Shown here one piece after another: positions 1-5,075 of a stretch of 5,075 nucleotides of DNA. This DNA is from Acetatifactor sp. Lineage in GTDB: Bacteria; Bacillota; Clostridia; Lachnospirales; Lachnospiraceae. The notes below the pieces were generated by a model. It saw only the letters and a list, made by a program, of their open reading frames with translations. It searched no databases and had not been told where the DNA came from. The stretch covers positions 1 to 5,075 of the forward strand of contig JAILPF010000594.1 in NCBI GenBank assembly GCA_024699575.1, read 5' to 3'. Position numbers and translations under genes: made by a program. Every line of letters begins with the position of its first letter. The stretch's first letter is position 1.

Positions 1-931
1 TATGGGTACTGGTATAATGTGCATTATAAAGGTTAATCTCTGACTTAAACTGGTTGTCAGTAGGTCCTGCGAAGAAGTTCATGCATCCGTCGAATGCCAG
101 CAATCTGTCGCCCATCTCAGCAACAGGGCGAACCGGAATATATACAAATACGTCATCATATCCGTGACCGTCTGTAATAGCCATCAGTTTTTCCTCTGCA
201 TCTGCTCCTGAGGAATTAAAATAAATCAGCTCAATGCCCTTGGAAGCTGCAAATTCAGGGCTGATAACGGAAGCTGCTCTCGCAAGCTTTGCATCATCCA
301 CATCTGTTACAACGATTCTCTTAGGCTTGTTTTCAAATCTAAGACCATAGCTTACAGCGCCGAGACCCATAGGTCCGCATCCACCCATAATCAGGATGTT
401 TCCACCCTCTTTGGTTCCCATAGCATGATTATAGTTCTGCTTATTGGTGTGATAGTTTGCATGGTATCCACCGATGATACAGCTCATGGGCTCTCCGAGA
501 GATGCCTGATAGAAGCTCTCACCGTCGTAAGGAAGAAGTGCATCCAGCTCCATAACCTCATGAGGCATGATAGCGTAGGTAGCATCACCACCACAATATC
601 TGTAGGAATATCCGGGAGAATCAAGCTTACCCTGATAGTTCAATGCAGGCTGCAACGCCCATTTGTCTCCTACTTTATATTTATCCTTCCACTTGTCACC
701 AACCTGGACAATGACACCGGAGCACTCATGGCCCGTAATGATAGGGTTCACATCGATATCCTGAGGTGCTCTCTTATGCTTTTTGCCCTGCTTTGCCAGC
801 TTATAGGTGGACATACAGATACTGTCACTGATTACTTTTACTAATATTTCATCATCTTTAATTTCCGGAAGTTCAAACTCTTCCAGACGGAGGTCCATCT
901 CTCCGTACATTCTGACTGCTCTTGTCTTCAT
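1..931 (-). CDS. Zinc-dependent medium-chain dehydrogenase, SorE-like (L-sorbose-1-phosphate reductase family), 3' end cut by window edge
   Basis: I translated this frame by hand: 310 codons are open without a stop and it continues past the left edge; family members are about 410 residues, so roughly 100 C-terminal residues are missing. The start is the ATG at 931-929, preceded by AGGAAGGAG with 9 nt spacing. The N-terminal half is the GroES-like catalytic domain, with probable catalytic-zinc ligands Cys39, His68-Glu69 (in GHECSG) and Glu147 (in GEP). The four-cysteine structural-zinc lobe of classical alcohol dehydrogenases is absent. The Rossmann domain has the nucleotide loop GGCGPMG at 183-189 and Asp210 at the end of the second strand, which suggests NAD(H). 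From remembered SorE sequences, the N-terminus (MKTRAVRMYG), the NFFAGP stretch and the INLYNAHY stretch look like the L-sorbose-1-phosphate reductase family. It is the fourth gene of a mannitol-type PTS operon, where MtlD normally sits, so oxidation of the imported hexitol phosphate is the inferred role. Family call is strong; substrate is uncertain. Confidence 0.85.
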   Translation of the reverse strand, partial: MKTRAVRMYGEMDLRLEEFELPEIKDDEILVKVISDSICMSTYKLAKQGKKHKRAPQDIDVNPIITGHECSGVIVQVGDKWKDKYKVGDKWALQPALNYQGKLDSPGYSYRYCGGDATYAIMPHEVMELDALLPYDGESFYQASLGEPMSCIIGGYHANYHTNKQNYNHAMGTKEGGNILIMGGCGPMGLGAVSYGLRFENKPKRIVVTDVDDAKLARAASVISPEFAASKGIELIYFNSSGADAEEKLMAITDGHGYDDVFVYIPVRPVAEMGDRLLAFDGCMNFFAGPTDNQFKSEINLYNAHYTSTH

Positions 932-949
932 TTTTTCATTCTCCTTCCT
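932..949 (-). promoter_or_regulatory. Ribosome binding site of the SorE-like dehydrogenase
   Basis: AGGAAGGAG at 949-941 on the minus strand lies 9 nt before the ATG at 931 and supports that start. The spacer AATGAAAAA contains a second ATG (939-937), but it is only 1 nt from the Shine-Dalgarno core and ends at TGA after three codons. No terminator-like stem is seen in this 33-nt gap after mtlF, so co-transcription with mtlF is likely. Confidence 0.75.
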
Positions 950-964
950 AAAAATACCAACTCT

Positions 965-1396
965 CTATTGATTTGTTGTAAACAACTCGTAAATTTCATC
1001 CACATTCATCCGCGTAATCTTCGCTACGCTTTCCTCGTCACTGCAAAGGCATGCGATGTTGGATAAAATCTCCACATGCTCATTGCCCACTCCCGCTATA
1101 CCGATAACAAGTTTTACGACGTTGCCGTCGTCCCAATCTGTTCCGTCCGGAAAAACCAAAACCACAATTCCGGACTTTAAAATTTCACCACGCATCTCCT
1201 CTACTCCGTGTGGAATAGCTACATCATTACCAATCGCTGTATTGAAAATCGTCTCCTTTTTCATCAGCGCTTCTGTGTATTTTTCTGTTGTATATCCGCT
1301 CTCATATAACATGCGGCCTACGTCCTCAAGCACTTCTTTCTTTGCTTTTTTAGGACAGTTCAATATGATGTTTTCTTTTCTTAATATTGTGTTCAT
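965..1396 (-). CDS. mtlF: Mannitol-type PTS EIIA component (MtlF)
   Basis: This 143-residue cytoplasmic phosphocarrier of the EIIA-Mtl/Fru family takes phosphate from HPr and hands it to the IIB domain of MtlA. The active-site motif NDVAIPHG puts the phosphorylated histidine at His63. The second conserved histidine lies in NEHVEIL at His107 and corresponds to the helper histidine of E. coli EIIA-Mtl. The preceding segment, KKETIFNTAIG (46-56), is the usual lead-in for this fold. The length matches free-standing MtlF proteins of Bacillota. The ATG lies 14 nt after the mtlR stop, with AAGGG 5 nt upstream, so translation is probably coupled to mtlR. It supplies the IIA domain that MtlA lacks. 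Family members also serve fructose-type systems, but the neighbours make the mannitol type clear. Confidence 0.95.
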   Translation of the reverse strand: MNTILRKENIILNCPKKAKKEVLEDVGRMLYESGYTTEKYTEALMKKETIFNTAIGNDVAIPHGVEEMRGEILKSGIVVLVFPDGTDWDDGNVVKLVIGIAGVGNEHVEILSNIACLCSDEESVAKITRMNVDEIYELFTTNQ

Positions 1397-1410
1397 GAAA
1401 TCCCTTCTTC
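1397..1410 (-). promoter_or_regulatory. Ribosome binding site of mtlF in the 14-nt mtlR-mtlF gap
   Basis: The gap reads GAAGAAGGGATTTC on the minus strand between the mtlR TAA and the mtlF ATG. AAGGG at 1406-1402 is the likely Shine-Dalgarno core, with 5 nt to the start. This spacing is slightly short. The closeness to the upstream stop suggests that ribosomes finishing mtlR re-initiate on mtlF. Confidence 0.7.
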
Positions 1411-3546
1411 TTATATTTGATTTAAAAATTCATAAAAATAGGTTTTCAGTTCCCTCTGCAGTTCTGTGCGAACCTGCTCTTCCTCCCCGTAGAGAATGGC
1501 CTGAACAAAGTTGTGATTATGCACCAGTGAACTGCTGACATGTCCTAAGATTTCGGCATGCATTTGCGATTCTCCGTCCATGGGCATCAGCATCAGGATT
1601 GCTGCCCGGATTCCTTTAAAATATGGATTCCGAAATCCCTCCCTGCCTGCCGGTGTACATGTGACAATCATCGCATCCCGCACAGCCTTTGTGCGGCAAT
1701 GTAATAAACAAATGCCCAGCTCCGGAAATATTTGAGTATTCAGTCTCTCTCGTTCTTCGATTTCCCCTGCAACAAGCCCTGCTGCCGCAGCTGATTCGGT
1801 AACCCGCTCTGCTAAGAAATATACAAGCTCGGCGAACGAAAAATCTGCATCTGCCTCGTATTTCCGGTATCTGCGAATCAATCCTTTGATTTCTCTTGTG
1901 ATAAAATTCGCAACGTCCAGTTGTCTGGAAAAATCATTTTCCTCTATGCCGGTCGGTGTCACACTACCCGGAACATTTCTTTCGGGCACATTGCTTCTCC
2001 GAACATGGGCATAGTCTTCAATCTTACATTCGATATGTGCCAGGTCGGCTGCTGAAATCAAAGGGCTTACCCTGATATAATCTGCACCCTCCTGATCCAT
2101 ATTCATGGTTGTGATAAAAAAATCTGTAGTTGAGATGACATAGGGTGTAATCTCCTCCCGACCATAGGCTCTAAGCATTACACGCTCACCCAGCTGAAAG
2201 GAAAGTTTTGTCATCATCAGCCGTGCCACCCCAAATCCACTGGCACATACAATTCCGATTACGACCTTTCTGCGGAATACATGTCGTTCACGGATTCGTT
2301 CCTCCGCAGCCCCAAAGTGCATGGTCAGATAACCGATTTCTTCCTCGCCGACTGTAAATCCCGTGTGTTTGGTAATCACCTCTGCGGCATGCCTGCTCTT
2401 CTCAAATTCCTTTGGATATTCTGTCTTTATTTCTTCCAAAATCGGATTGAATATATTCAAATGATTTTGAAGTCTGACAAATACCGGCTGCAAATGCACT
2501 ACCAGTCCACGGACAAACTCTTCATCACATTTTAATTCATAGACCAATGCCGTATCATAGGCATTCATCATTTCATCCACCAGCTTTAAAAGCTCTTCCC
2601 CGCCAATGGAAAGTTTTTCTCCCGCATCCACTGAACCGGAATATCCAATCTTTGCACCTCTGATGTGCAATAGAATATAGGACAGCTCAACCTCCGGGAT
2701 AGCGATTTCGAATTCTTCTTCAATCGCCTCTAAAATCCTCTTTGCCAGCTCATAATCTTCCCACGCCTCCGGATGATTCATAGGCAGGGCACCTTCTTCC
2801 ATGGTACTGCCTTTCTGAATCCTGTCCACCGCAATCGCAATATGAAAGATTAGACCAATATAGGCATTTTCTGCCAAAGACTTTAACTTTGGCTCTTCCA
2901 GATTCTGTAAAGCCTCAAAAACTTTGTTGACGGTATCATTGCTTAACAGGGAGTAAATTCCTCCCTCCGTAGCATTCATCAACACTTTTGTGATCGCCTC
3001 ATCTCCCTGTGGCAGTCGATACAGTCGGTTATCCATGTTCTCATGGATGAAACGACGCATAGCCTCACGGTAATTCGCTTCCGTTCCGGTCAAGACTACT
3101 CCATATCCCTGCCGTTTGTTAATGGAGAGATGATTCTGCTCAAGCCACGGTGCCAACGCTTCCATATCACTGCCGATAGTGGCTTCACTGACATCCAGCA
3201 GCTGACTGTAATAATACAGTTTTCTCGGAGTTCTGTCCCGGAGAAGCTCAAAGAGCAGATGCTTGCGCCTCTCTTCTTTATTACTTACATCCGGTTCACT
3301 GACACTCCCAAGTGCTTCCTTTAGTTTCTTTTTTGCTTCTTCACTTCCCTCCAGACACAAGCCGAGATTTTTCCGCCGCGACAGCTTCAAATCATTGGAT
3401 GTGAGCACTTCCTCCATCTCGTCCAGATCCCGCTGGACCGTTCGCTTACTCACTCCGATGGTATCTGCAATCTCCTGCTCTGTCACACAAGAGGATGCGC
3501 CAAGAAGAAGGAGAAGAATCTGTTGAATTCTTGGTGGAACTGCCAT
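1411..3546 (-). CDS. mtlR: MtlR-type transcriptional activator with HTH, two PRDs, EIIB-like and EIIA-like domains
   Basis: This is the PTS-controlled activator of the mannitol operon, 711 residues from the ATG at 3546, close to Bacillus MtlR (about 694). In order: an N-terminal winged HTH (about 5-65; VTEQEIADTIGVSKRTVQRD is the recognition helix-turn-helix); a second HTH-like segment (about 105-155, SEATIGSDMEAL); PRD1 (about 195-305) with His235 and His294; PRD2 (about 310-420) with His351 and His410; an EIIB-Gat-like domain with Cys434 in GIVCASGFGVARLM; a linker; and an EIIA-Mtl-like domain (about 565-705) with His616 in LLHCRTK. In Bacillus subtilis, HPr phosphorylation of PRD2 activates MtlR, while phosphorylation of the EIIB-like Cys and EIIA-like His by the mannitol PTS inhibits it. 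All equivalent residues are present, so the same logic is inferred. It lies inside the operon it should control. A TTG 33 nt further upstream would add 11 residues but has no ribosome binding site. Confidence 0.93.
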   Translation of the reverse strand: MAVPPRIQQILLLLLGASSCVTEQEIADTIGVSKRTVQRDLDEMEEVLTSNDLKLSRRKNLGLCLEGSEEAKKKLKEALGSVSEPDVSNKEERRKHLLFELLRDRTPRKLYYYSQLLDVSEATIGSDMEALAPWLEQNHLSINKRQGYGVVLTGTEANYREAMRRFIHENMDNRLYRLPQGDEAITKVLMNATEGGIYSLLSNDTVNKVFEALQNLEEPKLKSLAENAYIGLIFHIAIAVDRIQKGSTMEEGALPMNHPEAWEDYELAKRILEAIEEEFEIAIPEVELSYILLHIRGAKIGYSGSVDAGEKLSIGGEELLKLVDEMMNAYDTALVYELKCDEEFVRGLVVHLQPVFVRLQNHLNIFNPILEEIKTEYPKEFEKSRHAAEVITKHTGFTVGEEEIGYLTMHFGAAEERIRERHVFRRKVVIGIVCASGFGVARLMMTKLSFQLGERVMLRAYGREEITPYVISTTDFFITTMNMDQEGADYIRVSPLISAADLAHIECKIEDYAHVRRSNVPERNVPGSVTPTGIEENDFSRQLDVANFITREIKGLIRRYRKYEADADFSFAELVYFLAERVTESAAAAGLVAGEIEERERLNTQIFPELGICLLHCRTKAVRDAMIVTCTPAGREGFRNPYFKGIRAAILMLMPMDGESQMHAEILGHVSSSLVHNHNFVQAILYGEEEQVRTELQRELKTYFYEFLNQI

Positions 3547-3565
3547 AAAACAACTTCTCTCCTTT
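3547..3565 (-). promoter_or_regulatory. Ribosome binding site that fixes the mtlR start
   Basis: AAAGGAG at 3565-3559 on the minus strand lies 12 nt before the ATG at 3546-3544. This is a little long but is the only good Shine-Dalgarno in the mtlA-mtlR gap. The alternative TTG start at 3579-3577 lies upstream of it, so translation from there would run through this site and would lack a ribosome binding site of its own. Confidence 0.75.
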
Positions 3566-3602
3566 CTCAACGCATCCAAAGTGAAGGCTTAAATATTTAC
3601 GT

Positions 3603-4982
3603 TTACTTTCTGGCTGCTACAATCTCCTCAACCAGCTGGCCGTATTCGGGTGCTGCCATGAAATTCGTGATTGTAACCAGTTTGGCGTTTGGTGCACTCT
3701 TCTTTGCACGCTCTGCCAAATCCTTGTGGCAGACAACAACGCCTGCGCTTGCAGGAACTTCGGAAACAGATGCATGTCCAACTTTAATGTCCTCGATGCC
3801 TGCCTCTTTTAATTTCTTCTGCAATACAGATGCGCCCATTGCGCTGGATCCCATACCTGCATCACATGCAAATACGATTTCCTTAACTTCTGCCAGGTTT
3901 ACCTGCTTAGCAAGACCCTTTGCCTCAGCCTTCATATCCTGAACCTGCTGTTTTGCTTCTTCAAGATTTGCATTGTTGTTAGACATACGAACGATAGGAG
4001 CTGCTACTACGAAGGAAACAGCTGCTGCGATTACTACGCTAATCAATACCATGAAGGTAGAGCCCTTAGGAGCCATTGCAAGGAATGCGATGATACTTCC
4101 GGGTGAAGCAGGTCCCACAAGACCAACGTTGAAGATGGTGTTGAAGAACATGGTTACCACACTACCTGCAATTGTTGCAAGCAGAAGAAGCGGATTCATC
4201 AATACATAAGGGAAATAGATTTCATGGATACCGCCGAACAGGTGAATGATAAGTGCACCGGGTGCGGAATCCTTTGTGGTCTTATCTTTGGAGAACAACC
4301 AGTATGCAAGCAACACACCGGTACCGGAACCGGGGTTAGCCTCAATCATATAGAAAATAGATTTTCCGGCTGCCTGTACCTGCTCAGCTCCGAGAGGAGT
4401 GAAGATACCATGGTTGATTGCATTGTTCAAAAACAGAACCTTTGCAGGCTCAACAAAGATTGAAATCAAAGGCAATAAGCTGTGGTCTACCAGAACCTGT
4501 ACACCGGCTGTCAATACACTGAGGATTGCACCCATGAAAGGTCCGATTAGGAAATATCCAAGGATTGCCATAATCATTCCGAGGATACCAACGGAGAAGT
4601 TGTTCACCAACATCTCGAAACCGGCTTTAATCTTGCCGTCAATCGCCTCATCAAATTTTTTAATGACCCAACCTGCGAGAGGACCCATGATCATGGCACC
4701 CATGAACATTGTGTACTCTGTACCGCAAATTACACCGACAGTAGCAATAGCACCCATTACTGCTCCACGCTGTCCGCCGACCATCTTACCACCCTGGTAA
4801 GCGATCAGAATAGGAAGCGCATAAGTCAGGAACGGTCCTACCATTGTAGCTAATCTTTCATTTGGGAACCAGCCTGTTGCGATGAACAGGGCTGTGATAA
4901 ATCCCCATGCAATGAATGCTCCAATGTTAGGCATAACCATACCGCTTAGGAAGCGCCCAAAGGATTGGATTTTGGTTTTCAT
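3603..4982 (-). CDS. mtlA: Mannitol-type PTS permease, EIICB component (MtlA)
   Basis: This 459-residue membrane permease imports and phosphorylates a hexitol, in the mannitol family D-mannitol to mannitol 1-phosphate. Residues 1-335 are the IIC domain, with several hydrophobic segments (about 18-38, 47-63, 73-103, 130-160, 259-280 and 297-330). The signature GGIHEIYFPYVLM at 250-262 carries Glu254, equivalent to the substrate-binding glutamate near position 257 of E. coli MtlA. NNAINHGIFTPLG (186-198) is also typical of the family. A charged, Ala/Lys/Gln/Glu-rich linker (about 338-362) joins it to the IIB domain. There the active cysteine is Cys373 in FACDAGMGSSAMGA, matching Cys384 of E. 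coli. There is no IIA domain; MtlF supplies it, as in other Bacillota. The ATG has a near-perfect AAGGGAGGT with 8 nt spacing. It is the first operon gene. The substrate is inferred from family and could be another hexitol. Confidence 0.95.
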   Translation of the reverse strand: MKTKIQSFGRFLSGMVMPNIGAFIAWGFITALFIATGWFPNERLATMVGPFLTYALPILIAYQGGKMVGGQRGAVMGAIATVGVICGTEYTMFMGAMIMGPLAGWVIKKFDEAIDGKIKAGFEMLVNNFSVGILGMIMAILGYFLIGPFMGAILSVLTAGVQVLVDHSLLPLISIFVEPAKVLFLNNAINHGIFTPLGAEQVQAAGKSIFYMIEANPGSGTGVLLAYWLFSKDKTTKDSAPGALIIHLFGGIHEIYFPYVLMNPLLLLATIAGSVVTMFFNTIFNVGLVGPASPGSIIAFLAMAPKGSTFMVLISVVIAAAVSFVVAAPIVRMSNNNANLEEAKQQVQDMKAEAKGLAKQVNLAEVKEIVFACDAGMGSSAMGASVLQKKLKEAGIEDIKVGHASVSEVPASAGVVVCHKDLAERAKKSAPNAKLVTITNFMAAPEYGQLVEEIVAARK

Positions 4983-4990
4983 TTTCTAAT

Positions 4991-4999
4991 ACCTCCCTT
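4991..4999 (-). promoter_or_regulatory. Strong ribosome binding site of mtlA
   Basis: The minus strand reads AAGGGAGGT, nearly the full anti-16S complement, 8 nt before the mtlA ATG. It is the strongest ribosome binding site in the window, as expected for the first gene of a highly induced transport operon. Confidence 0.85.
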
Positions 5000-5009
5000 G
5001 TAAGAAATA

Positions 5010-5038
5010 ACCTTCGAGTTACTTTTTAACTACCTTCG
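5010..5038. repeat. Two ACCTTCG direct repeats, 22 bp apart, in the mtlA leader
   Basis: ACCTTCG occurs at 5010-5016 and 5032-5038 on the plus strand (CGAAGGT on the minus strand). The copies are offset by 22 bp, about two helical turns, so they would sit on the same face of DNA. Between them, on the minus strand, AGTTA and TAACT flank a 5-nt loop, giving a weak 5-bp stem. They could be protein-binding half-sites or chance. Confidence 0.35.
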
Positions 5039-5045
5039 TCGACGA
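5036..5045. repeat. Perfect 10-bp palindrome in the mtlA leader
   Basis: TCGTCGACGA reads the same on both strands. It lies about 22 bp downstream of the candidate -10 box and 54 nt upstream of mtlA. In DNA it could be a half-operator for a dimeric regulator acting as a roadblock; as RNA it has no loop and would not form a hairpin alone. It overlaps the first copy of the ACCTTCG direct repeat. Confidence 0.4.
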
Positions 5046-5046
5046 T

Positions 5047-5059
5047 AGGGGTTCACCCT
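5047..5059 (-). other. Small stem-loop near the predicted 5' end of the mtl transcript
   Basis: On the minus strand AGGG, a 5-nt loop TGAAC and CCCT form a 4-bp GC-rich stem. It falls at the expected start of the transcript if the TATAAT at 5072-5067 is the -10 box. A 5'-terminal hairpin could protect the mRNA from decay. The stem is short and may be chance. No uridine run follows, so it is not a terminator. Confidence 0.3.
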
Positions 5060-5066
5060 TGATTTG

Positions 5067-5072
5067 ATTATA
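5067..5072 (-). promoter_or_regulatory. Candidate -10 element of the mtl operon promoter
   Basis: The minus strand reads TATAAT, a perfect sigma-A -10 box, 84 nt before the mtlA ATG. The matching -35 box and any MtlR operator would lie beyond the right edge, so only half the promoter is visible. If used, transcription would start near 5060, giving a 5' UTR of about 75-80 nt. In Bacillus, MtlR binds upstream of the -35 region, which would also fall outside this window. Confidence 0.4.
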
Positions 5073-5075
5073 AAA

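Noticed and set aside
425..844. Plus-strand 139-residue open frame with a hydrophobic start
   Set aside because: Fully antisense to the dehydrogenase, whose zinc and Rossmann motifs show which strand is coding; the hydrophobic stretch is a by-product of the opposite frame.
1056..1538. Plus-strand 160-residue open frame
   Set aside because: It lies antisense to mtlF and the end of mtlR, has no recognisable domain, and its Ser/Pro-rich translation is typical of a shadow frame.
3547..3579. A TTG at 3579 that would lengthen MtlR by 11 residues to 722
   Set aside because: No Shine-Dalgarno precedes the TTG, while AAAGGAG precedes the ATG at 3546, and MtlR proteins usually begin just before the PPRIQQIL-like stretch.
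3590..3599. AT-rich palindrome TAAATATTTA in the mtlA-mtlR gap
   Set aside because: Too AT-rich and short to be a terminator, no U-run follows, and such palindromes are common by chance in AT-rich gaps.
3523..3942. Plus-strand 139-residue open frame
   Set aside because: Antisense to the IIB end of mtlA and the mtlR start; no domain or convincing ribosome binding site.
4316..4336. Repeated CCGG units that look like a small tandem repeat
   Set aside because: They encode the PGSGTG segment of MtlA (about 217-222), so the repetition comes from Gly codons in a coding stretch.
4399..4800. Plus-strand 133-residue open frame
   Set aside because: Shadow of the membrane part of mtlA; its Ile/Pro-rich composition mirrors Gly- and Met-rich membrane codons.
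4983..5075. Possible cre (CcpA) site or antiterminator RNA in the leader
   Set aside because: I found no convincing match to the cre consensus, and MtlR is an activator rather than an RNA-binding antiterminator; no terminator/antiterminator pair is visible.

Overview
The window holds one tightly packed minus-strand operon of the mannitol phosphotransferase (PTS) type. In transcription order, from right to left, it contains mtlA (IICB permease, 4982-3603), mtlR (PRD-containing transcription activator, 3546-1411), mtlF (EIIA protein, 1396-965) and a zinc-dependent medium-chain dehydrogenase of the SorE type (start at 931, running off the left edge). Gaps between genes are 56, 14 and 33 nt. I see no terminator in any gap, and each gene has its own purine-rich Shine-Dalgarno sequence, so I read all four as one transcript. 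Many open frames on the plus strand are antisense shadows of these genes.

The split MtlA (IICB)/MtlF (IIA) layout, the full-length Bacillus-type MtlR, the strong AGGAGG-like ribosome binding sites and the moderate GC content point to a Bacillota host. My guess is a gut clostridium such as a Lachnospiraceae member, but the genus cannot be fixed from the sequence.

Leader, 4983-5075: 93 nt upstream of mtlA. It has a perfect TATAAT at the window's right edge (its -35 would lie outside), then a small stem-loop, a 10-bp palindrome and two ACCTTCG copies 22 bp apart before a strong ribosome binding site.

How the genes work together: MtlF takes phosphate from HPr on His63 and passes it to Cys373 of the IIB domain of MtlA. 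MtlA then phosphorylates the hexitol as it enters the cell. MtlR carries the phosphorylatable His and Cys residues that let HPr and the MtlA/MtlF pair report sugar availability, and it would activate the operon promoter. The hexitol phosphate would then be oxidised by the last gene. The notable point is that this gene is not a classical MtlD mannitol-1-phosphate dehydrogenase. It is a zinc-dependent dehydrogenase resembling L-sorbose-1-phosphate reductase, so the true substrate, or the product of mannitol phosphate oxidation, is open. Apart from that substitution and the leader structure, this is an ordinary sugar-uptake operon. I found no RNA gene, mobile element, CRISPR array or clearly new system.
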